A stretch of 64,000 nt of DNA from assembly GCA_011009095.1 (NCBI GenBank), contig VTPC01000427.1:161485-225484 (forward strand). The letters are read 5' to 3'. Below, piece by piece: positions 50,725 to 63,330 of the stretch. Within the stretch, counting starts at the first letter, position 1; the number at the start of each line of letters is the position of its first letter. Below the pieces are notes generated by a model. The model did not search any database. It was not told the DNA's origin and was given only the letters and a program-made list of their open reading frames with translations. Position numbers and translations under genes: made by a program. Source of the DNA: Ignelater luminosus (lineage: Eukaryota; Arthropoda; Insecta; Coleoptera; Elateridae).

Positions 50725-51999
50725 AATGATTCTCTTGTATTATATGCTACAACTACCTCTGATTTGTGAATGGTTAAATGTTTAAATTCTTTAAGCATTT
50801 CTTTTGTATATGAAAAATGGAATCAGTTTAGTAATTTCTGTTACATTCTCTTAGTTACATGCTTAAATTGGTTAAATTCTGTATTTTAACATCAATTTGT
50901 TTGAGAAACGTACAGATGTTTTGTGTAAAACATCAAAAGAGATTGCGTTATGGTATTCAATATTTATTTAACGGTTAATTATATAACCAATATGCATGAA
51001 CAGATAAAGCAGCATATCAGTGTATCTGTGTAATCATAAATAGATTGCGTGTTAGTAAATTACACAAGAGTTTTTTTCCATACTTGCATGAATAAGCTTG
51101 TGATCCTTTTTAATATAGTACATTGAGTGTGTCTAGTAGACATTAAAGAACTGTTTTTAATGTATGTGTGTCTAGTTAATTAGAAATAGGACTGGGAAAT
51201 TCATGTAGGATTTATTATTTTAAAACATTTCTGTTTAGTTAATTAACTCAGAAATTCTTGATAACTTATTTTTCAAAATTAAAACTCCTGGACTCATTTC
51301 ACAAGGTTAAATACTGTTCTTGTTCTTGATATTATATAATTAAAGGGGAAAATACAGGTCCTATTAAATAGCCTTGCGAAACACCTCATTTGAAATCAGT
51401 TTCTGTTGTACTCTATACTTCTGCTTTTGATATTGTAACAAGCAATGAAATCAATCACCGTGGTATTCTTTTCGTTTTCAAAACTACTCTGGATTTAATT
51501 AAAATGTAAACATTATTAATTCCTACGTTGTAAGATTATTGCAAACATCTTAATATGGTTTTGATATTGTTATTAGCTTCATTTTTATGGTTTATTATAT
51601 TCATAATTGAAAATCATATTATTGAATGGTTTTATTTCCCAAAGAATTGTATTAATATATCTTACTTTCTTGTTTCATTTTATTATTTAATTACTTTTCT
51701 TTTTGTTGTTCAGTATCCAAGGTGCATTTTTTGTCAATATCAATAGAATCGTTAACTACTTCATTTGAAATAATGTCAGAAGCCATTAAAATTTCAAATT
51801 ACAACGTAAACATCCCTAATTTTATTTGTGCTTATTAAACTGTTTGAATAACACATTTTCATCTAATATTACAATGGGGATTTAAAGGTAACGTAAATAA
51901 TTCCATGGTCGATATTCTATTGGCGCTTTATAGTTATGTACATACATACAAACGGGGAATTTCGATCCTCGTATATGATAAGACCGTGTTATTGTTGGT

Positions 52000-52390
52000 A
52001 ATTTTTTATTAAACGGGTAGTCGCATGAGTGGCGTTGAAAAACTAGCTTAAACGGAACAATGCAAGTTGTCTCCCGTGGCGAAGCCTCCTAATCTCGACG
52101 CTAAAATGAGCAGCAGGCCACAAAGCGGCTAATCCGCACTGTAAGGGCTCTTTGTGAACATCCAGCAGGACGTAGCCAGAGCACATTGTGAATTAGCCTA
52201 TTGGCCTTAAGCTAATTTTTCTTTGTTGACTTTTAAAATTTAACTTCTTCTAGGTATCTTGCTAATCCTTTACGTTGTAAAATGACACGAAATAATTTTA
52301 CCTTTTACAACTCCAAGGAGAATTTACCGGTCAGGTAATATATCAGAACGTTGAACCATCTGAGGGCGCGAAACGTAAAAATATATTCTT
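52000..52390. other. GC-raised block, candidate enhancer in intron 3
   Basis: A 390-bp stretch with raised GC and complex sequence, including GCGGCTAATCCGC, where TAATCC is the core of Otx/Bicoid-type (K50) homeodomain sites, inside a small palindrome (GCGG/CCGC). No coding frame is convincing. Candidate regulatory DNA by composition and motif only. Confidence 0.3.
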
Positions 52391-52696
52391 GCTGAACCTG
52401 CGATGGGGCAACTGTAAAATAAGAGATGACTATATAAGATAAATTGTGATTAATGGATTAAAGGTATAAGGTTCTGTTCAAATTAGCATACGTCATGTAA
52501 GGTAGTGGCTTATAGTTAATTGGGACTCTGAGAACAAGACTGACCGTTTCATAAGTAAGATACAGTTAAAAACATGCGTTTATAATTTTTCTTTAAAAAG
52601 TTTCTTTAAGTAGTTATAAAATGGTTTAGTTTATTTTAATCCTTGAATATGCTAATAGATTTTCCCAAGGCCTACTTTAAAAGTTGAGCAAACTAC

Positions 52697-52719
52697 ATTA
52701 TTATTATTATTATTATTAT
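52697..52719 (+). repeat. (ATT)n microsatellite
   Basis: Nearly eight uninterrupted ATT units (23 bp) in intron 3. Simple sequence, likely variable in length. Confidence 0.9.
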
Positions 52720-53009
52720 GGTTCGACTGAAATACCAGATTAGCCCTTAATACTAAATAGGTGGTTTCGTCCTTCTTCTGAAATTTATGAGTGACACGTT
52801 AAGCTAAAAATAATAATCTTGTTGATGGTTTGGAAATATGGCCCTTTAAATTTTAGGAAAATTTATGTATTCTCCCTTTGGAAGTCAAAATTGCAAATTA
52901 TTCTCTCAACAGCTTGCATAAAGTTAAACAATTTTATGCTCAATTTATAAAATGACCCTCTATATCTTTAGCATTTCAAACACATGATATTAATACATAG
53001 TACAGTTTA

Positions 53010-53640
53010 TGGTAATGATAATGCGAAAGGTAACCGGAATACGAACGTTTCCCACCGAGCTGTCAGACGAGCTTTGCCTGGAATGTAGTGCAAGCTATGC
53101 AATCGAACTGCTGCAATATGTGGAATTAAATAAAAAAGGACATTTACAACGATTTTATATAAATCGACTTAATAATGCCATAATAACTTGAAATACTCGG
53201 CATTATTTCCTTTACACTTCTAACTAGGGAGATAAAGGGCAGCAAATCTTTTAAATCTAGCTATTAGAGCATTTCCACTTGAAAACGTATAATATCTATA
53301 TTTATGTTAAAATTATTGGGCTGAAGATATATCATCGTGCACGTAAACAGTCCGGGAGAAGGGCCTGAGTCGTAAATCAAGCCCGGTGTCAGGTAGAAAG
53401 TCCCAGCCTGACCCACCCGTCTAAAAAAAGAAATGCCAGTATACTCCCTTATACCTCCAGTTGCCCTTTACTCCAACAAAACACCCTGGCGAATTACATT
53501 GCCAAATACTTCTATTACCCGTTCCATTACAATACCATCAACTCCAGGCGCAATTTAGCTCCGGTTCGTATTCGTTTTGTGCAAAATAACGCAATCAGCG
53601 GCTGCAACGGAACTGGGTAACTGAGTTAGACAATGTAGTA
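53010..53640. other. GC-raised region, candidate conserved non-coding DNA
   Basis: Two adjacent higher-complexity stretches (about 53010-53130 and 53330-53640) in intron 3. The first has an open frame that includes TFPTELSDELCLECSASYA, which I do not recognise, and a CTGTCA Meis-type word near 53060. The second contains CGGGAGAAGGGCC and GCCCGGTG words. No splice sites are convincing. Likely regulatory rather than coding. Confidence 0.3.
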
Positions 53641-54319
53641 AAGAAAGAACAATCATAAATCATGTGAAGAACTACCCTCGCTTTGCCTTCCAACTGAAAC
53701 AATAATACTACAGAGCTCACGTGGGAATGCTGTGCTAGCCACTAATTAAAACTGTTATTAAAATGCCACAAAATAACAGTCCTAATGGCTGGGTTTGCCA
53801 CGGGCTTTCACATTTTACAAATCCCTTATTGCCAGGCAATAGCCTTCTAAACTACAATTATTAAACGAAATCTAAAAGGGTATTCGCATTATTATGTTTT
53901 TAACAAAACGTTATGCTTTTCTTTTATTATTTACACAAGTCTATTAGGATAACATTTTTAATTTCTGAACCAACCCTGAAAAATTCTCTTTTAACGGTAT
54001 TTCCATTTTTGTCTTGAGACCGTATTATATTACAATTTTGTTATTTATTTATTCTAATAGAACTCGGGTATTAAATTTGGTAAACCTTCCATATAGAATT
54101 TCATCCGTGGAGATCACAACGTGTGGTTGATATATAAACATCGTAAAACTCTTGAGTACCTCTCTAAAAAAGAGTCGCCCAAATTAAAAGCATTGCTGAC
54201 TGCACCAATTCTTCCACAACTATTTCTGCATCGAGCAAATTAATGAAACAAAAAATTATTAATTAATATCTACAATTGAGATTGTTTATGGTTTTAGTGA
54301 TAATATCGGTAGTCTATCT

Positions 54320-54520
54320 ATCATAGTGACAGAACGTTCACCACTGTGGCGCATTGCATACCAAGGCCATGCCACTCATAATAAAAATCAAAAGACACGG
54401 CGATGCTATCACCCACACCTTCTTGTTGAGGCCATACTTGGCAATCGTTAGTTATGTTTTTGCGGCAACTATTGTGAAACACAGTTGTATGTTTACTCAC
54501 CAAAGTTCACATATGTAGGT
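54320..54520. other. GC-raised block with posterior-Hox-like site
   Basis: About 200 bp of complex sequence in intron 3. It contains CTCATAATAAAAATCA, whose reverse complement carries TTTTTATTATGA, resembling an Abd-B-type Hox core next to a TGAT Exd-like half-site. A - strand frame of 60 codons runs through it and is not a known protein. Enhancer is the best guess. Confidence 0.25.
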
Positions 54521-55779
54521 ATGTAGGGTTCTTGTTTGATTTAATCGGGCCATTAACCCCTTTTTGTCATGATTGATTGATTGCTATTATTTCAAACGAA
54601 GATACAAAATACATTATATGCATTTCTCAATATGGACCATCCATATAAAAACTTTTATGGTTTTTTATTCTATTATTAGCTTGTAAAAAGTTTAATGTGA
54701 GTTAATCGAAAAAATATGTAAAATACAATTAAATACATTTTATAACCACAAGGCGCATAGCTGAAGCTTTTTTTGTCATACTTAACACTTTCACGCAAGA
54801 ATAAGTAAGCATGTGACGTTTTCTTTAAGAACCAAGTTTTATCATTTATTATTTAAAGTAATATGTTTTTAACATCTGTGATAAATTGCATCTACAAAAT
54901 ATCATATAAGATGTCAAATACAATGCCTACGTTTATCGAAATGACCACATCATTTGAGACGACGTGGAAGCTTTCAGTTTTTTTCTATTATGATCTTAAC
55001 CTAAATACTTATAGTTAGTATAGAATACTTAATTAATTGTTTACCACAACAATCGGATACGGTATTAAGACTTTGATCTTATTAGTGTATCCTTTTCTAA
55101 GGATAATGCCTTTAATACGGGTTCGAAATGCTTGAACGCTGATAATGAAAGAATATTTTATCCCATCGAATTTTCAACTGTTGATTCATTATTCGTATTA
55201 ATGCGTCACTAATACGCTCATTAATCAATGAGATGAAAGGAATCTTATTTACCGGCGACAAAAATATTTATGATTTTATTGAAACTTGGAATCATAGTGT
55301 TTACTATCTTGTTGGGGTGTATTGAGCCTGTTTAATGAACAGATGTATGTACAATTGCAGCCATTGATGACTACGAGTAGAAGTCTGACCTTTGACATAA
55401 TCTATGAAAATCTAAACATTTGGTATCTAATAAATTAGGTTTTCATCGATCAATGTAAATGTCGGTGTTAATTGTTGACAAATTATACAACTTTTAAAAT
55501 GCCGCGTATTTAAAAATTTTATTATACCAAAAGTTACAATTTACACTTATTAGTAATCGTGAGAATACCATTTTAGACTTGAAACATGCAATAGTATCTA
55601 TCATCAACTTGTAGTCTGCAGTAATAACTTGGAAGATCTCTTGACAATAGTTTTAGCTGCTTTGCATCTTGCTATGGAGGGTGCTCTACTGCAGCACATG
55701 AAAAAAGATCGAACATTCTTCTTTCGTCTGATGAGATTCTGCATTATTGTTTTACGTATTTGCATTCGAGTGTTTGTTC

Positions 55780-55960
55780 CATGACTGGAGGCTATTTCTA
55801 GATTATTTGCAGACGATACCTATTTGAAATCGTTTGCATTCGAACCAAACAACATACTTTGTAATATTCATCTCGTAGACTGTTTTCTCAGCTGAGGTAT
55901 GTTAAATGTTTTTCTGCTATGTATCCTCGGAGGTTTTTGTGACCTATAAGTCTGTATTAA
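55780..55960 (+). pseudogene. LINE reverse transcriptase relic (RLFADDTYL)
   Basis: The + strand reads ISRLFADDTYLKSFAFEPN, then NILCNIHLVDCFLS, matching in order the non-LTR RT pattern S-R-L-F-A-D-D-T-x-L followed by N-x-D-L-x-x-x-x-x-W-L-S. A stop follows close after, and neighbouring frames (55906-56121 and 56118-56411) may hold further decayed sequence that I could not align. It is a degraded LINE fragment in the same orientation as hth. Confidence 0.5.
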
Positions 55961-58204
55961 GTGTAATGGTACTGGAAGAAATTGCATATTGTAAAGTATT
56001 AACAGGCTTTGCAAAGTTATTTCTCAGTGCTTCTTTTACCATGTTACTGCGGCAAAAATTTCGTAATATCTCTAAGATTAGTCATTACATTCTGAATCCC
56101 ACTAACCGTACTAAAACGTGAACAGGTTGTTTTTCTCTTGCAAAAAACGTGTCATTTGCTATATCCTTATTACTCCTAGTGTAATGTATAATGTATTAAC
56201 ATACTGTTGTTCTAAACATTTCAGTGTTCTACGAAAGCCGAAAGGCCTATTGTTTCTTCCTAACATACCATATAGCATGTATAGGTTCTGGTACTACAAT
56301 CTTCTCAAAGGACTGATAATTTTTAAAACACAGCGCAAAAAGTTATTCATTATAGATGTTTTTTATCATTTTCTAATTCATCAGAATTTTGAACAGAAAC
56401 TACAACATTGAAATGTTTATTACTTGATATCAAAATTTTATACATAGAAACGGCTACGATTGCTCTGTAGTCCTGTGGAAGGTAAGACTATCTATATTGA
56501 TAACGTTTATCTTTAGAAACCCTCAACGATTGTAGGTTTCTGGGTAAGATGTCAAACTAAACTTAACTCAAAACCTGCATATTTCTTTCAATATATCTCT
56601 AATTTGATAGTATCTAAGCAGCCATTTCTACTTCTCTGAGATAAGATAAGCTTGAGAACTCTTCTACAATGAGTAGACTCTTTTCAAACGAACAAAAGAT
56701 TCGGGAAGTTTGATTTTATGACTGCATTTCGATTGGAGAAGATAGGTGCACGAAAGTTTGGGAACGTTGATTTAGTGAATTTGAATGAAGATAAAGGACA
56801 ATTACTAGCTTTTATACTATTGAGAGCAATTATTTTCTCGGGCATGATCTTTTCTTACAATTTTTCCATCTTTGCTTATCTTGTTTACAATCATGAACTC
56901 TCTGATTGAGTTGTTGTATTTTTGGGCAATACCATGCTTATAATAACAGAGTGAACAGAACTTGCTATAGATCATAGAAAGATATTCTTATTCTTGTAAT
57001 CTCCATTCTAAGAAGATTCTGCATTCTTACCGTTCAACTTACTCAAATCCATTGAGGTCTGCTCATTTTTGATTATAGTGCTATTGCAGATTTAATTCTT
57101 CCCTGTATCATTATGCTAAATGAAAAGCGACTCAAGATGAAATGTACACGATACCCAAAAGTGATTTTCCATCATTCTTTGACTTTAGACTGTAACAGTA
57201 AATTAAAGTAGAAACACATTAATAACCATGTTACAGAGAATAAAGATTGATTGTCCAAAGATTTATCAGTGCCGAGAATAGTCAACAAAAGTTATTTTTA
57301 TTGTTTTCATACAACTCCTCAACTGTAGACATATTTCAAAATATATTTAGTGTAAATATTTTTATTTTTTTTCTTTCTACTATGATAGTTTGCCAAAAAT
57401 TAATTAGAATGTAAGTTAATACTCTTTATAAGGTTTTTCAGGCATTGCTTGACAAATTGAAAAAATAAAATCTTGCATATCCGCTATGTTGCTATATTCT
57501 TCGCGACCCATTTAAAATACATTGGTTGAGGATGAAATTCTGTTTTTAAAATAAAACTTTACTTTTAGACGTCGGTCGGTCGGTTGGCAGCAGCTTAACT
57601 TACAACGTATTGTAGAAGGTTAATTTTAGTTTCGTAAATTACATGGTAATTTTCAAAAAATCAGTCAAACTGCCTTTTAATATCTTGTTTTTTATCTAAC
57701 AGAAAGTTAACAATAATTTTGAGTGTTTTTTTTCTGAGATTGTTATGAATGAATTGCAACTTTTAATAGTCGTTACGCGGTATCTTCAGATTGTTTAAAA
57801 GAAAATAAAACAAGTGTAGTTAACGAACATTTTCCGTGATCTATTACTATTAGGTTACTTCACAAAAAGTGCTATATTAAACGTTTAGATATGATTTTTT
57901 TAAACGTTCGTGTTGAAACTCTTTTAAATTTATAAATAATGTTTGGCCTACATAATAGATTATATAGGTATGTATCTATTGAAATTGTTTCCAAAATATT
58001 TTTGCCTGAAAAAATAATGTTGAAACTAAGTAATCAAAAGCCTTTAATGAGCTACTTTCACACGATTCAAATAATATTGGTAAATTATCTAAATTAAAAG
58101 AAGTAGAAAAGTAGGGACCCCATTATAAAAACCAGTTAGGTAGGTGGCTATTATTATTAATATTAAATTATTAAATTTTTAAAATACTCGATCGAAGGTA
58201 ACAA

Positions 58205-58590
58205 AACTAATTATAGTTGGCTGACGTGCAGCACGCGGTTGAAGATAGTGGTTATAGTATAGCAGTAACGCAACTTCAAAACGAAATCAACACAAACACA
58301 TATCAACAGCAAGGCAGTAAGACAAGAATCCGTCACTTCCTGACAATGCTGATGATGTATCTCTACTTTGGCTTACAGGACGCATTCAGTTCAGTGGCTG
58401 ATGAATAATGCAGCCGGCGAAACTTGTCTCAGTCCACCGCTGTAATTTACTGGCCCGAGTAATTAAAAGGTGACGATTAATGACAACAAGAAGCGATTGG
58501 CATGACAGTTAAGACGTGTCAGCTATTCGACCTCAAATAACAACCACCGGATGGCAGTTGTGCGGATGTTAGGATTAAATTCGTTCATTC
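58205..58590. other. GC-raised block with Hox/Exd/Hth-like motif cluster
   Basis: A 385-bp stretch of higher GC in intron 3, with an open frame at its start (58217-58408) that matches no known protein. Within it CGATTAATGA (58474-58483) differs by one base from the Exd-Hox form TGATTAATGA, and a TGACAG Hth core lies 19 bp on at 58503-58508. This order and spacing recall Hox-Exd-Hth enhancers. Function is inferred. Confidence 0.35.
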
Positions 58591-59603
58591 TAAACAATAC
58601 ATTCCTTCCGGATATGCAATCTGTTTCCTAATAATTTTTTATTTAAATTAGAAAACTGGTTATGTAATTATGTTTTTAATGAACTATCTTTCATTATTAA
58701 TAATATACTTCATCACATCTGATTTTCTTTAATAGCAGTACCAGCAGAAACTGCTATATGTTTCATTAGGTTGTCTATTGGAACAGTAAAGAAGTATTAT
58801 GGGTCGTATATAAAAAAAAACAGTTTTTTTACTTTAAACAAAACGGTGTTAATGATCGATTTCATAAGACATTAATAAGATATAGCCTGCTGACCAAATC
58901 TAAATAACTTTTTTCCAAAGTTTAGTGAGGACTAACTAAGTAGTGTTGGTACTAATATTTTTTCTACATTTCAGTTGAGTTTTTTTTTCTTCTAGTTCAA
59001 TTGTTCTTGGAGTATGATTTTTTTTGATGTGCCACTTTTTAATAGATATATTTTTAATGTTCCTGAATCATTAAATACAAAATAGTTTTATATTTACCTC
59101 CATGATAGTACTTATGAACATGCAAAGGGAGCTATAGCTAAAACTTCGCTTGTTAGAAGAGTTTTGTTTTCGAGGAATTCTGTTAAAATTAATTAGTCAT
59201 CAATTCTATTCTATCATTTTATGTCAATCATGACTCTAAGAAGTTTTTGATCGTCTATACCGAGATACCTTTTATTCCAACGATGATTAAAGGCGAAAAG
59301 TCGATTATAGATACTGGATTAAAGGAAAACATTTTGGAAATTAGTTCTGAAGTTGCATACTGCCTTTTACATGCATATCCTTGTCTCAGGAACGTGATAC
59401 GTTTTCGAATGTTTCATTTGCTGATCGAAGAACTATCATTAGTCGGCTGTAATTCTAGATTGCATTATATCATTACGGGGTTATATAAGTTTCGAAGTTG
59501 GGAATCGCCCTACTAGAAGTACTTTTTTCCAATTATGTACATCCACATCTACCATTAGAAAGTATTTAGAATTTGAGAAAAACACTCAAAACCAGAGATA
59601 TAA

Positions 59604-59613
59604 NNNNNNNNNN
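59604..59613. other. Assembly gap (10 N)
   Basis: Ten N bases. The true distance is unknown, because a fixed run of 10 N is often a placeholder, so coordinates across it may not be exact. Confidence 0.99.
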
Positions 59614-61259
59614 ACTTCCCGCAAAATCTTATTCTTTAAGTAACTCAGCATCCCAGGACATCAAGTCAGAATATATGTGGAAATTTTTTTTTGGATCTTC
59701 CTATTTTTTCTTATCCAATTTTATACAACTACCACTATATTAACTTTCGGATTGGTAATTACTTTGATAACTTAGTTTTTATTTTATAGTACAGAATTCT
59801 GTAAATACACCTTGAAAATGAACAAAGATGTTTTGAGCCTAATCATGATTTTCAATCAAAGATTTCATTAAATCGAGTCATTAGACACCAATTCCTTATA
59901 ACGTATACAGTTATTATGTGGCAAATGTTTATGGTTGTAAAAGCAAATGATAACTCTTTGAACAATAGACCATTATTATTATTCATTGATTTTGACAAAC
60001 ATTATTAAAATTGTATATATTCGTGTGATGATGGTGTTTGGTTTATGAGAGATTACAGTTAACACTGATATAGATGTTCATCATGTGTTAAGGCATTTTT
60101 TTGTTATTTTTAGAAGGTATTTTTGTTGCTGCATTGCATGTTTTAAGTGGTTGTATGGTTGTCGTTAGTTCAGTAAGTCAAAATCTTTAGATTAGGATGT
60201 AAATAGATGGCTGGTCTTCGAAAAAAGTTTTTCTTTTGTTGTAATCTGTTATATTATAGATCATCCTTTATCTTTTCTGTAACGTATCACATATGTTTGG
60301 GAAATATGGCTTACCAATAGCAATCTATAGATTTCCGTTTTCTTAGTTAACTTTTAATAGTAAGAGTGATCTGTAACAAGGATGAATAGAATCGGAATAA
60401 ACGAGTTTAGAGAAGATTCAATTTTGTGCCAAGTGCAAACTTTGGCAAAAAATTTGCATAGCCTTTGACAGAATAGGAATCAATCTTTACTATTAGGAAC
60501 AGTATAGACGGTGTAGATATTATTTGTTTAGCCTCAGATGGCAATGTCTACCATTTTAAAGTTTTTATTTTTATCACTTTCACAATCAACTTAAAACAAA
60601 ACCTTTATTAAATGAAATAAGAAATAAAATATAAAGTAGAGATCCATTAGGATATAATAACAAACATCGTTGTTAGTAGTATAGAATGTCGTAAATCAAA
60701 GATAAAAGTTCAGCTGTTAATAAAATATTGTCAATAATAAACTGTGACCTGACCTTTGTTTGATACGCCGACTGTTGGTATTTTTTTAAATGGTGTTTAC
60801 AAAAATATTATTAAATAAATAAAATGCAATAGCAAAGTCGATACGTTTATATTGTATCGTCGTACGCCTTTATTTATTTAAATAATTAGAACATAAACTG
60901 AACCTGCTGCGTTTCAAAATTTAATTCCGACAATGAATAAAAACTTAATTAACTATGGGTTGTAGTACTGCTGGTGAAATAGTGTTCGCTTGTATGGTTC
61001 TCCTTTTTTTGTGCAGAAAATGTGCACGCTAATTAAATCAATTATTTATACCGAAATTCCAAAACGGTTTGCATTTGCGAGATGCATTCACATTTTACGA
61101 GTAGGTGTTTTTCAATTGCAAATGAAATCCACATGTCGCTCTCGTTCGCTCGGCTTGGAACTGTACTATAATTGCTGCATATAATGTGCACACGTGATGT
61201 TTGTGTTCGTTCTTGCAATGAGCAATGGTTTCCCAGCAAATATTTAAATATTAATGCCA

Positions 61260-61700
61260 ATAAGTCGATTTAAAAAACCAGAACGTATAAATTAATGTTG
61301 TAAAAGTAAGTAGGCAGGCAGACAACGGTGGTAGTTTACGAGAGCGCGTTCCCTTAATGGTCCATAGTAGTAGTTGAATGTTTTACAGCTTATGAGCTTT
61401 AAATTTTATTTGAATTCCCCACAATATAGAGGTTTATTTTAATAGGCTATTAGGACATTGAAATTAAAACAATATAGACCAAGGAAGAAGCAGCCTCCGT
61501 CATAAAGCTATCAGATTATCTCTCCAGTAACCAAGTAACGTAGACGATGAAACTGCCATAAATATAACTTGTAGTTATTTACAGGCCAGCATAAAATATT
61601 TTACAGACCCTCTATAAATTATTGCCGCATTGTAAACGGCAGGTGACTTTGCCTGGACGCTGCTGGTGAAAGAGCTGCTCTATGGGGGTCGTACCTTGTA
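61260..61700. other. GC-raised block in intron 3
   Basis: Roughly 440 bp of higher-complexity sequence, including GGCAGGCAGACAACGG and ACGAGAGCGCG, then a second peak near 61630-61700 (GGACGCTGCTGGTG, GGGGGTCGTACC). No open frame is convincing. Candidate conserved non-coding DNA. Confidence 0.25.
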
Positions 61701-62749
61701 TACAAAATCCCACCAAATTTGGAATTTCTCCTTCTTTACAACCCTTTATAGTCTAGCATTTAAAATTTCTTCTTTTTATCTACAGAAAATATCTTTATGA
61801 ACATCCTATTTAACTAGCAAATGAATATCCATTTCAACTTTGTTATTCTTTTTCTTTTAACATCTTTGACATGGCTGTAAATTTAGTGTTATTACTTTCC
61901 ATTTTAATTAAATACATCCGTAGCACGATTGACAACAAAATTAAGAATTTAATTCTGTGCGTTGCTTAATTAGGTTGTAGTGGTGTATAGATTTACAACA
62001 ATGATGTGTGTTTATGGGTAGGTGTACTATCTTCTTGTTGTGGAAAGGATTTGCAATTTAAAATAAATTAGCGTTATGTGTGTACACTTACATGATAATG
62101 ACGTGATAGTTACACAGCTCTTAATTAAATGAATAATAATTTTAATTAATTTTAAGTTATTTTCAATTAATTAAGTGATTTTTCTTATTTACTATAATTA
62201 GAAAATCAACTCTTTTCCAAATTATTCGATATAATAATATATAATTGCAAAGGGTTATTTATTTGGTTCGCTACTATCTAATTTGATCTATACAACAAAG
62301 GAATAATAAGAAATTTTTTTTCTTAGATTTCTCATTTTAAATGCTAATTCTTCCAAGTGTTTATTAAGGTTAAATAATTTTAAATTAATTAACAGTCAAT
62401 GTTTACCCCTATTATGTGGGTACCTACGTTAATATTAGCTTCTTGTAAAAGACAGGTGTATATGTATAAAGGTATTTTTTATATACATAAAAATTAATTT
62501 TCTAATGTATAATTCCTAACTTCGATACTAGAGATAATGTTACATCGTTATTGACATTTCAGGATATTGTAATTCAATCTATTTGTTTCCAAAAGAATGT
62601 CCCAATAACAGCTGATATAACTTTTTAAACTAAATACGATTGTAAAATAATCGATTTTAACTTTTAAATTTTTAAATATTTGCTGTTAAAAACTTCACAA
62701 TAAGTTTCGAGGTTTCTTAGCGAGAGAAACTCAAACATGCGAGTTTCTT

Positions 62750-63330
62750 GTACAAAAGCGATCCAGTTTGGGCTTGGACAAAGGGATCTTGCATTCTATT
62801 CATACCAGCTCACCTGTATACCTGCATCTACATCCTGTGTACCGATAGAATAAGCAAACAACGGCTCTATCTTTCCAGGGTTGCCAGATTCACGCATTAA
62901 TTCGATTACCGAAAAATATCTTAATTCATTTTTAACAAATTGAATTTTATAAATTTATTAAATTAAATAAAATCATAATTTCTTAATTTCTCAAATCAAA
63001 TAGTCCCTGTTTATTTATTATTATTAGAATAAGCTAACACGTACGAATTGAATGAAGGGTACTCCTGATTTTGACAGGGATGTACCTACCTTTATAATTG
63101 TAGTTGAAAAACCCCCTGCAGTTGGCCCTGGAGCGACAGCTATACATTCTCGTCACGGGAGTTTCACTCCTAGAGAGCGATACTTACGGGTGATCCATAG
63201 AGTTGCAAAAATGAGCAACATAAATGCTTGCACAATGCCACAGCATGCACCGTTGCATCACAACGAACCCATGATCAGTTCGATCACTTCTGGTCTGATT
63301 TACTTTAAACGTTCAAGTTAGAATTTACAT
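62750..63330 (+). other. GC-raised blocks near the window end, one with an 89-codon frame
   Basis: Two stretches (about 62750-62900 and 63035-63330) are GC-raised. The second holds a + strand frame from 63052 to 63321 that includes VEKPPAVGPGATAIHSRHG and SFTPRERYLRVIHRVAKM. Its composition is more coding-like than most frames here, but it matches no protein I know and is not the missing hth exon. It could be a conserved element, an unknown exon, or chance in GC-raised DNA. Confidence 0.25.

Noticed and set aside
55118-55135. GGTTCGAAATGC, like a tRNA B box
   Set aside because: The required trailing CC is missing and there is no A box or cloverleaf around it.
58217-58408. NADDVSLLWLT in an alternative frame, like an RT catalytic loop
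   Set aside because: Asn precedes the ADD instead of an aromatic residue, no flanking RT block fits, and the region looks like non-coding GC-raised DNA.
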